In this document: piece after piece, positions 8,720 through 16,944 of the stretch
How positions within the stretch are numbered: position 1 is the stretch's first letter
How the letters are laid out: every line of letters begins with the position of its first letter
The notes under the pieces: generated by a model
Database searches by the model: none
Told to the model about the DNA's origin: nothing
What the model saw: the letters and a program-made list of their open reading frames with translations, nothing else
Position numbers and translations under genes: made by a program
Assembly (NCBI RefSeq): GCF_002018875.1
Contig: NZ_MVOL01000011.1
Coordinates: 186,001 to 250,000, forward strand
Direction of reading: 5' to 3'
From: Pseudomonas sp. MF4836
GTDB taxonomy: Bacteria; Pseudomonadota; Gammaproteobacteria; Pseudomonadales; Pseudomonadaceae
DNA length: 64,000 bases

Positions 8720-9622
8720 TCAAAGGCGGCTGGATAAATCGTCCAGGGCCGCAGGCAAATCAGGGAACTGAAAAGTAAATCCGGCCGCCAGCAAACGCTC
8801 GGGCGTCGCGCGCTGGCCACCCAGCAACAGCAGCGACAACTCGCCCAGCCCCACGCGCAGTGCAAAGGCCGGCAGCGGCACTATCGCGGGCCGGTGCAGG
8901 ACGCGGCCCAGGCTCTTGGCGAACTCGCGATTACGAACCGGCTGCGGCGCGCACGCATTATAAGGACCCCGGGCATCGCTGCGATGCAGGAGAAAATCAA
9001 TCAGGGCGATTTGATCCTTGATATGAATCCACGGCATCCATTGCCGACCATTGCCGATAGGCCCGCCCAGCGCCAACTTGAACGGCAGCAGCAGGCGCGA
9101 CAAAAAGCCGCCCTCGGCCGACAACACCAACCCGGTCCGCACCAGCACCACACGGATGCCCAAGGCTTCGGCGCGTTGCGCGGTTTCTTCCCAGGCGATA
9201 CACAACTGGCTGGCGAAGTCTTCGCTGACGGGAGGGGAGTCCTCATGCAACTCACGCTCACCGCCATCGCCATACCAACCCACTGCCGAACCCGAAATCA
9301 ATACACCTGGCTTTTGCTCGCGGGTTTCGAGCCAGGCCAGCAGTGTCTCAGTCAGGCCGATGCGGCTGCTCCAGAGCAGCGCCTTGCGTTTATGGGTCCA
9401 GTGCCGGTCGCCAATCGGCGCCCCGGCCAGGTTGACCACCGCATCCAGCGGCTGCTGATCCAGCTCCTGCAACTGCGCGACACCCCGCACCTGGGCGCCA
9501 CACAGCTGCGCGACTTTTTCCGGCTGGCGACTCCAGACCGTCAGTTGATGACCCTGGCTTAGCCAGAACTGACACAACTGACGGCCAATCAAACCAGTAC
9601 CGCCGGTCAGCAATATGTGCAT
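8720..9622 (-). CDS. TIGR01777 family NAD-dependent epimerase-like protein
   Basis: A 300-residue extended short-chain dehydrogenase with an N-terminal Rossmann motif TGGTGLIG at 6-13 and a conserved Tyr in the central region (AVGWYGDGG), plus the C-terminal domain typical of the YfcH/TIGR01777 family. The substrate is unknown. AGGAGG lies a few bases before the ATG. It is the first gene of a leftward pair with hemH and is divergent from the flavoprotein gene at 9817, sharing the regulatory region at 9623-9816. Confidence 0.88.
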   Translation of the reverse strand: MHILLTGGTGLIGRQLCQFWLSQGHQLTVWSRQPEKVAQLCGAQVRGVAQLQELDQQPLDAVVNLAGAPIGDRHWTHKRKALLWSSRIGLTETLLAWLETREQKPGVLISGSAVGWYGDGGERELHEDSPPVSEDFASQLCIAWEETAQRAEALGIRVVLVRTGLVLSAEGGFLSRLLLPFKLALGGPIGNGRQWMPWIHIKDQIALIDFLLHRSDARGPYNACAPQPVRNREFAKSLGRVLHRPAIVPLPAFALRVGLGELSLLLLGGQRATPERLLAAGFTFQFPDLPAALDDLSSRL

Positions 9623-9745
9623 GAGATCCTCCTTGCGTGGCGTTTAAGCCCGATCACTAGTCTATTTTTATAGGCAGGGATCTTTTCAATCGGGCAGGCT
9701 GTGTTTTAACAATAGACAACCTGCACATCCGATCACGCCAAAAGC

Positions 9746-9769
9746 TATACCACAAAACAATATTGTACA
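9746..9769. promoter_or_regulatory. Candidate LitR/PplR box
   Basis: TATACC (9746-9751), exactly 12 bases, then TGTACA (9764-9769). This is one mismatch from T(G/A)TACA-N12-TGTA(C/T)A, the target I recall for class II LitR regulators of P. putida. The right half-site overlaps the -35 element of the promoter at 9763-9791. A further TGTACA is at 9791-9796. The site lies in the shared divergent region and could also affect the leftward epimerase/hemH pair. Confidence 0.65.
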
Positions 9770-9791
9770 GGTTTTAGCGACGGCGTAGTCT
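9763..9791 (+). promoter_or_regulatory. Sigma-70-like promoter of the flavoprotein gene
   Basis: TTGTAC at 9763-9768, a 17-base spacer and TAGTCT at 9786-9791. The start would fall near 9798, giving a short leader to the ATG at 9817. Same arrangement as the promoter at 11053-11080: a box half-site on the -35 hexamer. Confidence 0.55.
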
Positions 9792-9816
9792 GTACAGAAC
9801 GGTAAACGAGGCCCCT

Positions 9817-10803
9817 ATGACTGTACCCATCGCAATTATCGGTACCGGCATTGCCGGACTCTCAGCTGCCCAGGCGTTGCACGATGCCGGGCACGTCGTT
9901 CAACTTTTCGATAAAAGCCGCGGCAGTGGCGGTCGCATGTCGAGCAAACGCAGCGATGCCGGTGCTCTGGACATGGGCGCGCAATACTTCACTGCCCGCG
10001 ACCGGCGCTTTGTCACCGAGGTCCAGCGCTGGCAGGCCAATGGCTGGGTCGCCGAATGGACCCCGCAACTGTACAACTCCCATGGCGGCCAACTGAGCCC
10101 CTCCCCCGACGAGCAGACCCGCTGGGTCGGCACCCCCCGCATGAGCGCCATCACCCGCGCCCTGCTCGGCGACATGGAAGTGCACTTCGCCTGCCGCATC
10201 ACCGAGGTCTTTCGCGGTGAACAGCATTGGCACCTGCAAGATGCCGAAGGCGTGACCCATGGCCCATTCAGCCATGTGGTCATCGCCACGCCCGCGCCCC
10301 AGGCCACCGCTCTGCTCACCGCCGCACCGAAACTCGCCGGCGCCGCTGCGGGGGTGAAAATGGACCCGACCTGGGCCATCGCCCTGGCGTTCGACACCCC
10401 GCTGGAAACCCCGATGCAAGGCTGCTTCGTGCAGGACAGCCCGCTTGACTGGCTGGCCCGCAACCGCAGCAAACCCGGGCGCGACAGCACGCTCGACACC
10501 TGGGTCCTGCATGCCACCAGCGCCTGGAGCCGACAGAATATCGACCTGTCCAAAGAGGCCGTCATCGAGCAATTGCACGGCGCCTTCGCCGAGCTGCTGC
10601 ACAGCGCCATGCCAGCGCCGACCTTCAGCCTCGCCCACCGCTGGCTCTATGCGCGGCCTGCCACCAGCCATGAATGGGGCGCCCTGGCCGATGCCGACCT
10701 GGGGCTGTATGTCTGCGGCGACTGGTGCTTGTCCGGTCGTGTCGAAGGCGCCTGGTTGAGCGGCCAGGAGGCAGCGCGCCGGCTGCATGAAAACCTGCAG
10801 TGA
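9817..10803 (+). CDS. NAD(P)/FAD-dependent amine-oxidase-like flavoprotein
   Basis: A 328-residue renalase-like flavoprotein: N-terminal dinucleotide fold GTGIAG at 9-14, followed by DKSRGSGGRMSSKR with the Gly-Gly-Arg-Met flavin-contact motif, and a C-terminal FAD segment VCGDWCLSGRVEGAW. The reaction is unknown. GAGG precedes the ATG. Its stop overlaps the GTG of the small Trp-rich gene. In pseudomonads this gene sits next to the photolyase block (PA4657 position), and the box at 9746-9769 suggests joint control with it. Confidence 0.8.
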   Translation: MTVPIAIIGTGIAGLSAAQALHDAGHVVQLFDKSRGSGGRMSSKRSDAGALDMGAQYFTARDRRFVTEVQRWQANGWVAEWTPQLYNSHGGQLSPSPDEQTRWVGTPRMSAITRALLGDMEVHFACRITEVFRGEQHWHLQDAEGVTHGPFSHVVIATPAPQATALLTAAPKLAGAAAGVKMDPTWAIALAFDTPLETPMQGCFVQDSPLDWLARNRSKPGRDSTLDTWVLHATSAWSRQNIDLSKEAVIEQLHGAFAELLHSAMPAPTFSLAHRWLYARPATSHEWGALADADLGLYVCGDWCLSGRVEGAWLSGQEAARRLHENLQ

Positions 10804-11015
10804 ATCGCCTTAACCCACGCAAGTTGCTGCTGTCGAAATGGACGGCAGCCCTCCCGCAAAACCGCGAGAAACACTTTCTGGTCAGCGAACTGTTCTGCGA
10901 CGAAGAAGGCACCGTGCTGCAAGTCGAATTGCAGGCGGTCCTCACCCGCCGCTGCCAACGCTTGAACTGGCAGGACCTGCAAAACGACAGCCAGTGGCAG
11001 ATGGGCTGGAAATAA
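10800..11015 (+). CDS. TIGR02450 family tryptophan-rich protein
   Basis: A 71-residue basic protein with the family pattern NPRKLLLSKWTA followed by NREKHFLV and a C-terminal Trp-x-Met-Gly-Trp. It starts at a GTG overlapping the stop of the flavoprotein gene, implying translational coupling. Function is unknown; members are often found near photolyase or cryptochrome genes, consistent with this location. Confidence 0.8.
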   Translation: MNRLNPRKLLLSKWTAALPQNREKHFLVSELFCDEEGTVLQVELQAVLTRRCQRLNWQDLQNDSQWQMGWK

Positions 11016-11040
11016 CGCCCTAGGCCCTCACGCAAATACC

Positions 11041-11064
11041 TATACAGATTATTTGACTTGTACA
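11041..11064. promoter_or_regulatory. LitR/PplR box 1 of the photolyase operon
   Basis: TATACA (11041-11046), 12 bases, TGTACA (11059-11064): a perfect match to T(G/A)TACA-N12-TGTA(C/T)A. The right half-site directly follows the -35 hexamer TTGACT, so bound regulator would block RNA polymerase. Confidence 0.75.
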
Positions 11065-11080
11065 GCTTTGAATCTATGAT
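11053..11080 (+). promoter_or_regulatory. Promoter of the photolyase operon
   Basis: TTGACT at 11053-11058, 16-base spacer, TATGAT at 11075-11080. Transcription should begin near 11087, just before box 2. Box 1 covers the -35 element. Confidence 0.7.
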
Positions 11081-11090
11081 AGAGCAAAGT

Positions 11091-11114
11091 TGTACAGGGT
11101 ATTAATTCTGTACA
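11091..11114. promoter_or_regulatory. LitR/PplR box 2 of the photolyase operon
   Basis: TGTACA (11091-11096), 12 bases, TGTACA (11109-11114): a second perfect match, 50 bases centre to centre from box 1 and on the transcribed side of the promoter. Two operators bracketing one promoter suggests cooperative or looping repression. Confidence 0.75.
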
Positions 11115-11136
11115 GGTATTGGCCGGAGGTGCCTTG

Positions 11137-12105
11137 ATGCCCGATATCACCGTTCCCCAGAGCAAACCGAAAATCGCCATCAGCGCCTGCCTGATGGGCG
11201 CCGAGGTGCGCTACAACGGCGGGCACAAGGAATCTCGTCTGTGCAGCCGAGTCCTGAGCGAGTACTTCGACTTCGTTGCGGTATGCCCCGAAGTCGCGAT
11301 CGGCCTGGGCACCCCCCGCGAGCCGATCCGCCTGGTCGGCGATCCACAGCAGCCGCAAGCCGTCGGCACCGTTGACCGCACGCTCGACGTGACTCAGCCG
11401 CTGGCTGATTACGGCACCCGGATGGCGGCCGAACTGGGCGACATCTGCGGCTATATCCTGATGCAGAAATCCCCCTCCTGCGGCATGGAGCGGGTCAAGG
11501 TCTATCAGGACAAAGGGCGGCCCGCCGAGCACAGCGGACGCGGCATCTACGCCCAGGCGTTCTGCGCCAAACACCCCAATCTGCCGGTGGAAGAAGACGG
11601 CCGCCTCAACGACCCGGTGCTGCGGGAAAACTTCCTGACCCGGGTATTCGCCTACAGCGCCTGGCAGGAGTTGCTCAAGCAAGGCCTGACCCGCCGTGGC
11701 CTGATGGAATTCCACTCGCGCTACAAATACCTGCTGATGGCCCACAGTCCCTTGCACTACAAAAGCCTGGGCCACCTGCTGGGCAGCATGGGCAAGGGCG
11801 ACCCAGCACTGATCGGCCCGCAGTATTTCAGCGAGCTGATGAGCGCGCTGAAAAAATGCGCCACCCGCGGCACCCACACCAATGTCCTGCAGCACCTGAG
11901 CGGCTATTTCAAGCAGACCATCAGCGCCGACGACCGCCAGGAAATGCAGCAACTGATCGGCCAGTACCGCCACGGCATCATCCCCTTGGTGGTGCCGCTG
12001 ACCCTGCTCAAGCACCACCTGCGCCAGCATCCGGACCCGTACGTGGCGCAGCAGGTCTACCTGCAGCCACACCCGGAAAACCTCAGCCTGCGCAATGCGA
12101 TCTGA
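11137..12105 (+). CDS. DUF523 and DUF1722 two-domain protein
   Basis: A 322-residue protein with an N-terminal DUF523 domain (about 10-160; ISACLMG and KSPSCGME carry the conserved cysteines) and a C-terminal DUF1722/YbgA domain (about 190-310; FHSRYKYLLMAHS). Its role is unknown, but E. coli ybgA lies next to phr, and this gene opens the photolyase operon. I chose the ATG at 11137, preceded by GGAGG; a TTG at 11119 is less likely. The next gene begins three bases after the stop. Confidence 0.88.
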   Translation: MPDITVPQSKPKIAISACLMGAEVRYNGGHKESRLCSRVLSEYFDFVAVCPEVAIGLGTPREPIRLVGDPQQPQAVGTVDRTLDVTQPLADYGTRMAAELGDICGYILMQKSPSCGMERVKVYQDKGRPAEHSGRGIYAQAFCAKHPNLPVEEDGRLNDPVLRENFLTRVFAYSAWQELLKQGLTRRGLMEFHSRYKYLLMAHSPLHYKSLGHLLGSMGKGDPALIGPQYFSELMSALKKCATRGTHTNVLQHLSGYFKQTISADDRQEMQQLIGQYRHGIIPLVVPLTLLKHHLRQHPDPYVAQQVYLQPHPENLSLRNAI

Positions 12106-12108
12106 GCC

Positions 12109-13044
12109 ATGAGCGAACCTGCATCCGATGATCCGCAAACCGCCACCGACTACGGTCAGGCGCTGGAACAGGGCTGGCTGCCGATCCGGGAAGTGGCGCG
12201 CCGCACCGGCGTCAACGCGGTCACCCTGCGCGCCTGGGAACGGCGCTACGGCCTGATCGTGCCGCAGCGCACCCCCAAGGGCCACCGGCTGTTTTCCGAA
12301 GAGCATGTGCAACAGATCCTGACCATTCTCACCTGGCTCAATCGCGGTGTTGCCGTGAGTCAGGTCAAGCACCTGCTGGGCTCCACCCCGGCCTTCAGCG
12401 TGCCGGCGGCAAACGACTGGCATAGCCTGCGCCAGAGCCTGACCCTGGCCATCAGCCAGTTGGCCGAGCGCAAGGTCGACGACACCCTCAACCAGGCCAT
12501 GGCCCTGTATCCACCCCGAACCCTGTGCGAACAGCTTTTGATCCCGCTGCTGGCCGAGCTCGAACAACGCTGGCAAGGCCAGTTCGGCGCGCAGATGGAG
12601 CGGGTGTTTTTCTACTCCTGGCTGCGCAGCAAGCTGGGCGCGCGGATCTATCACAACAACCGCCAGTTGCAAGGCGCGCCGCTGCTGCTGATCAACCACT
12701 CGGACCTGCCGCTGGAGCCGCACCTGTGGCTCAGCGCCTGGCTGATCAGCAGCGCCGACTGCCCGGTGGAAGTCTTCGACTGGCCGCTGCCCGTCGGCGA
12801 ACTGGCCCTGGCCGCCGAGCACCTGCAGGCCCGGTGCGTGCTGCTGTATTCGAGCAAGTCCATACACCTCGGGCAGCTGCCACGACTGCTGAGCGGGCTG
12901 AACTGCCCGACATTGATTGCCGGACCAACGGTATGCATCCACTGCGCCGAACTGACCGTATGTACCACTGAAATCGCTGATCTGTTCCTGGCCGAAGACC
13001 CGATCTCGGCACACCAGGCCCTGACCCAGCGAGGACTTCTCTGA
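12109..13044 (+). CDS. MerR family regulator, class II LitR-like
   Basis: A 311-residue regulator. Residues 22-90 form a MerR winged helix (PIREVARRTGVNAVTLRAWE, then RRYG). The rest resembles the B12-binding half of LitR/CarH photoreceptors, but the cobalamin motif Trp-x9-Glu-His is replaced by Trp155-x8-Glu164-Arg165, so it probably does not bind B12. Cysteines at 266, 276, 279 and 285 cluster near the C-terminus. Class II LitR proteins lack B12 and, as I recall, respond through separate short LOV proteins; no LOV gene lies in this window. It is likely the repressor acting on the boxes at 9746, 11041 and 11091, and so autoregulated. Confidence 0.85.
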   Translation: MSEPASDDPQTATDYGQALEQGWLPIREVARRTGVNAVTLRAWERRYGLIVPQRTPKGHRLFSEEHVQQILTILTWLNRGVAVSQVKHLLGSTPAFSVPAANDWHSLRQSLTLAISQLAERKVDDTLNQAMALYPPRTLCEQLLIPLLAELEQRWQGQFGAQMERVFFYSWLRSKLGARIYHNNRQLQGAPLLLINHSDLPLEPHLWLSAWLISSADCPVEVFDWPLPVGELALAAEHLQARCVLLYSSKSIHLGQLPRLLSGLNCPTLIAGPTVCIHCAELTVCTTEIADLFLAEDPISAHQALTQRGLL

Positions 13045-13057
13045 TCCAGGAATCACC

Positions 13058-14503
13058 ATGCAACTGATCTGGCTACGCAGTGACCTGCGCCTACATGACA
13101 ACACCGCCCTCAGCGCCGCTGCCGCACGCGGCCCGACCGTGGCCGTGTACCTGCTGAGCCCGGAACAGTGGCTGGCCCACGATGACGCGCCGTGCAAAGT
13201 CGACTTCTGGCTGCGTAACCTGCACCGGCTGAGCGAAGCCCTGGGCGAACGCAACATCCCGCTGCTGATCCGCCACGCCGCCACCTGGGATCAGGCACCC
13301 AACGTGTTGTTGAACCTGTGCCAGGAGCTGCAGATCCAGGGCCTGCACTGCAACGACGAATACGGCATTCACGAAAGCCGGCGCGATGCGGCGGTGGCCG
13401 AGAAGTTGGAAAACAACGGCATCGGCTTCCACAACTACCTCGATCAATTGCTGTTTCAGCCGGGCAGCGTACTGACCAAGAGCGGCACCTATTTCCAAGT
13501 CTTCAGCCAGTTTCGCAAAGTCTGCTACAGCCGTTTGCACGGCAGCTTGCCGGGCCTGGTCAGCGCCCCTCGGGTGCAAGCCCCGATGGCCTTGAAAGCC
13601 GACCCGGTGCCGCAGCAGGTCGAAGGTTTCGCCCGCCCCAGCCAAAGCCTGCGCGATCTCTGGCCCGCCGGTGAAGATCAGGCGCGCAAACGCCTGGAGC
13701 ATTTCGCCGATGCCCAGATCGACTACTACCAGGGCGAGCGGGATTTCCCCGCCAAACCCGGCACCAGCCAGCTGTCGCCGTACCTGGCTGCGGGGGTGGT
13801 GTCGCCACGCCAATGCCTGCATGCAGCGCTGCAAGCCAATCAGGGCGAGTTCGAAAGTGGCAGCGTCGGCGCCGTCACCTGGATCAACGAACTGCTGTGG
13901 CGCGAATTCTACAAACACATCCTGGTGGGCTACCCACGGGTCTCGCGGCACCGCGCCTTTCGCCCGGAAACCGAAGCCGTGGCCTGGCGCCACGCTCCCG
14001 AGGAACTGGCGGCCTGGCAGGAGGCGCGCACCGGCCTGCCGATCATCGACGCCGCCATGCGCCAGTTGCTGGAAACCGGCTGGATGCACAATCGCCTGCG
14101 GATGGTGGTGGCTATGTTCCTCACCAAAAACCTGTTGCTCGACTGGCGTGAAGGCGAACGCTTTTTCATGCGTCACCTGATCGACGGCGACCTGGCGGCG
14201 AACAATGGCGGCTGGCAATGGAGTTCCTCCACCGGGACCGATTCAGCGCCCTACTTCCGTATCTTCAACCCCCTGAGTCAATCGCAGAAGTTCGACAGCG
14301 AAGGGCGCTTTATCAAGCATTGGCTGCCGCAACTGGCGGCGCTGAACAAAAAGGACGTGCACAACCCGGCGGCCCTGGGTGGCCTGTTCGGCGTGGCCGA
14401 TTACCCGGCGCCGATCGTCAACCTGTCGCAGTCTCGCGAACGCGCCCTGGCGGCCTTCAAGAGCCTGCCGCCACGGATGGATGTCGGAGCCGGCCATGAG
14501 TGA
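13058..14503 (+). CDS. phrB: Deoxyribodipyrimidine photolyase
   Basis: A 481-residue light-driven repair enzyme that splits cyclobutane pyrimidine dimers using FADH-. The N-terminal antenna domain begins WLRSDLRLHDN at 4-14; the FAD-binding helical domain carries WINELLWREFYKHIL from Trp275, GWMHNRLRMV, and NNGGWQWSSSTGTD at 382-395. Length fits class I CPD photolyases. It is 13 bases after the MerR gene, and its last codons overlap the start of the next gene by eight bases. Confidence 0.97.
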   Translation: MQLIWLRSDLRLHDNTALSAAAARGPTVAVYLLSPEQWLAHDDAPCKVDFWLRNLHRLSEALGERNIPLLIRHAATWDQAPNVLLNLCQELQIQGLHCNDEYGIHESRRDAAVAEKLENNGIGFHNYLDQLLFQPGSVLTKSGTYFQVFSQFRKVCYSRLHGSLPGLVSAPRVQAPMALKADPVPQQVEGFARPSQSLRDLWPAGEDQARKRLEHFADAQIDYYQGERDFPAKPGTSQLSPYLAAGVVSPRQCLHAALQANQGEFESGSVGAVTWINELLWREFYKHILVGYPRVSRHRAFRPETEAVAWRHAPEELAAWQEARTGLPIIDAAMRQLLETGWMHNRLRMVVAMFLTKNLLLDWREGERFFMRHLIDGDLAANNGGWQWSSSTGTDSAPYFRIFNPLSQSQKFDSEGRFIKHWLPQLAALNKKDVHNPAALGGLFGVADYPAPIVNLSQSRERALAAFKSLPPRMDVGAGHE

Positions 14504-14921
14504 ATTCCTGCGCGACTTCGCCCGCGTCTTTGCCAGCCTCGACAAACATAACCTCGAGCGCCTGTACTCGCTGTACAGCCCGGACATCCAGTTCACCGAC
14601 CCGCTGCACGAGGTGCAGGGGTTGCCGCGCCTGCGTGAATACTTCAGCGAGCTGTACGCCAACGTCAGCCATTTGCAGTTCGTCTTTTCCGGCATGGACC
14701 AGGTGGACGATGGCCAGGGTTACCTGCGCTGGACCATGAGCTACACCCACCCTCGACTCAATGCCGGCCAGACCATCCACGTCGATGGCTGCTCCCACCT
14801 GCAGTGGCGTAACGGTCGGGTCTATCGCCACCACGACTATTTCGACGCCGGCGCGCTGCTGTATCAGCACCTGCCCATCATCGGCCGGGTGATCGCCTGG
14901 CTGAAAAGGAGAATCGGATGA
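14496..14921 (+). CDS. NTF2/SnoaL-like protein
   Basis: A 141-residue protein of the cone-shaped NTF2-like fold: MSEFLRDFARVFASLDKHNL, then YSPDIQFTDPLHEVQG, and a final HHDYFDAGALLYQHLP. Such proteins are small enzymes or binding subunits; no substrate can be assigned. The ATG at 14496 overlaps the photolyase stop by eight bases, and its own stop overlaps the next ATG (ATGA), showing tight coupling. It recurs in this cluster in other gammaproteobacteria as far as I remember. Confidence 0.8.
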   Translation: MSEFLRDFARVFASLDKHNLERLYSLYSPDIQFTDPLHEVQGLPRLREYFSELYANVSHLQFVFSGMDQVDDGQGYLRWTMSYTHPRLNAGQTIHVDGCSHLQWRNGRVYRHHDYFDAGALLYQHLPIIGRVIAWLKRRIG

Positions 14922-15700
14922 AGGCGGCCATGCCCCGGCGTATCTGGCTGACCGGCGCCAGCAGCGGTATCGGCGCGGCACTCGCTGAAGAACTGTTGCT
15001 GGGCGGCGCGCACCTGGCCCTCAGCGCGCGCACCCGTGCCCCCCTCGATGCCCTGGCACTGCGTTTTCCCGGACAAGTGCTGGTGGTGCCGGGCGACCTC
15101 ACCGACCCCGAGCAGGTGCGCCAGATCGGCGAACAGATCGCCCTGGCGTGGGGCGCGCTGGACACGGCGATTCTCAATGCGGGCACCTGTGAATACATTG
15201 ACGTGCAGCAGTTCAAGGCCGAACTGGTCGAGCACGTGATGCGCAGCAACCTGACGGCCAGCTGCCATTGCATCGAAGCCGCCCTGCCCTTGCTGCGCGT
15301 CGGCAATCGGCCGCACCTGGTGGGTGTCGCCAGCTCGGTGACCTACCTGCCGCTGCCCCGGGCCGGAGCCTACGGCGCCTCCAAGGCCGCCTTGCGCTAC
15401 CTGCTGCAATCACTGCGTATCGACCTCGCGGCCGAGGGCATCGATGTGACCGTGGTCAGCCCGGGCTTTGTCGAAACCCCGCTCACCGCCCGCAACGACT
15501 TCCCCATGCCCATGAGCTGGCCGGCCGCCAAGGCGGCACGCCACATCAACCAGCACCTGTCACAGCGGCCTTTGGAAATCGCCTTTCCGGCCGGCTTTAT
15601 CGCCGGCCTCAAACTGCTGTCCTGGCTGCCGGGGCGCTGGCAACTGGCGATCGGCAAACGCATGGCACGCAACGCCTCGCCGACCGGGAGCGCCTCATGA
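14918..15700 (+). CDS. Short-chain dehydrogenase/reductase
   Basis: A 260-residue classical SDR: cofactor motif TGASSGIG at 12-19, the Asn-Ala-Gly motif (ILNAG), an active-site Ser in GVASSVTY and the catalytic pair Tyr152/Lys156 in YGASK. The hydrophobic C-terminus (AFPAGFIAGLKLLSWLPG) suggests membrane contact. Linked to lipid-modifying genes on both sides by ATGA overlaps, so its substrate may be a fatty-acyl or related group; that is inference. Confidence 0.9.
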   Translation: MKAAMPRRIWLTGASSGIGAALAEELLLGGAHLALSARTRAPLDALALRFPGQVLVVPGDLTDPEQVRQIGEQIALAWGALDTAILNAGTCEYIDVQQFKAELVEHVMRSNLTASCHCIEAALPLLRVGNRPHLVGVASSVTYLPLPRAGAYGASKAALRYLLQSLRIDLAAEGIDVTVVSPGFVETPLTARNDFPMPMSWPAAKAARHINQHLSQRPLEIAFPAGFIAGLKLLSWLPGRWQLAIGKRMARNASPTGSAS

Positions 15701-16944
15701 AAATCGCCATCATCGGCAGTGGCATCTCCGGGCTGACCAGCGCCTACCTGCTCAATCGCCGCCACGACATCACGGTGTTCGAGGCCGGCAGCTGGGTCGG
15801 CGGCCACACCCACACGGTGGATGTCAGCGTAGCGGGCGAAACCCACGCGGTGGACACCGGCTTTATCGTGTTCAACGACTGGACCTACCCCAACTTCATT
15901 CGCCTGCTGGGGCAGATCGGCGTGCCGTTCAAACCCACCGAGATGAGTTTCTCGGTGTGCGATGCGCAATCGGGGCTGGAGTACAACGGCAATAACCTCA
16001 ACAGCCTGTTCGCCCAGCGCCGCAACCTGCTGTCGCCGGGGTTCTGGGGCATGCTGCGGGACATTCTGCGCTTCAATAAAGAGGCCCTGCGCGACTTGCA
16101 GCAACAGCGGATCGCGCCCGACACCACCCTCGGCGACTACCTGCGAGACCAGGGCTACGGCGAGCGTTTTATCCAGCACTACATCGTGCCCATGGGCGCG
16201 GCGATCTGGTCGATGTCTCTGGTGGAGATGCGCGGCTTTCCGTTGCAGTTCTTTGTGCGCTTCTTCAAGAACCACGGCCTGCTGTCGGTGAGCAATCGCC
16301 CGCAGTGGTGCGTGATCGAAGGCGGCTCCAGCCGCTATATCGAACCGCTGAGTGCCACGTTTCGCGAGCGCATTCGCCTGAACTGCCCGGTCAGCCGGGT
16401 CGAGCGCGACCTGTCCGGCGTGCTGATCCACAGTGCCGCCGGCAGCGAACGCTTCGACAAAGTGGTGTTCGCCTGCCACAGCGACCAGGCCCTGAGCCTG
16501 CTGGCCGCGCCCAGCGATGCCGAGCGGGAGATCCTCGGCGCCCTGCCCTATGCCGACAACGACGTGGTGCTGCACACCGACACCCGGTTGTTGCCGCAAC
16601 GCAAGCTGGCCTGGGCCAGCTGGAACTATCGCCTGGACGGCAGCAGCGACACCCAGGCGGCTGTCACCTATGACATGAACATCCTCCAGGGCCTGCAAAG
16701 CTCGACCACCTTTTGCGTCAGCCTCAACCAGAGCGCCGCCATCGACCCCTCCAAGGTCCTGGCGCGCTACACCTACGCTCACCCGCAATACAGCCTCGAC
16801 GCAGTGGCCGCCCAGGGTCGCTGGCAAGAGTTGCAAGGCGCGCAACACAGCTTCTACTGCGGTGCCTATTGGGCCAACGGCTTCCATGAAGACGGCGTGG
16901 TCAGCGCCCTGCGCGTGGCCCAGGCGTTCGGGGAGCAATTGTGA
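15697..16944 (+). CDS. FAD-dependent oxidoreductase (COG2907-type)
   Basis: A 415-residue flavoprotein with the FAD fold GSGISG at 7-12, then FEAGSWVGGHTHTVD typical of amine-oxidase/desaturase-like flavoproteins, and a C-terminal YCGAYWANGFHEDGV segment closing the FAD site. It starts at the ATG overlapping the SDR stop; the reading frame upstream of it is out-of-frame SDR sequence. Homologous flavoproteins linked to Cfa-type methyltransferases are implicated in fatty-acid desaturation or oxidation in other bacteria. Confidence 0.88.
   Translation: MKIAIIGSGISGLTSAYLLNRRHDITVFEAGSWVGGHTHTVDVSVAGETHAVDTGFIVFNDWTYPNFIRLLGQIGVPFKPTEMSFSVCDAQSGLEYNGNNLNSLFAQRRNLLSPGFWGMLRDILRFNKEALRDLQQQRIAPDTTLGDYLRDQGYGERFIQHYIVPMGAAIWSMSLVEMRGFPLQFFVRFFKNHGLLSVSNRPQWCVIEGGSSRYIEPLSATFRERIRLNCPVSRVERDLSGVLIHSAAGSERFDKVVFACHSDQALSLLAAPSDAEREILGALPYADNDVVLHTDTRLLPQRKLAWASWNYRLDGSSDTQAAVTYDMNILQGLQSSTTFCVSLNQSAAIDPSKVLARYTYAHPQYSLDAVAAQGRWQELQGAQHSFYCGAYWANGFHEDGVVSALRVAQAFGEQL

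Noticed and set aside
11074..13284. A 736-codon leftward frame across the photolyase operon start
   Set aside because: It runs opposite to three well-supported genes and the operon promoter, and its translation has shadow-frame composition.
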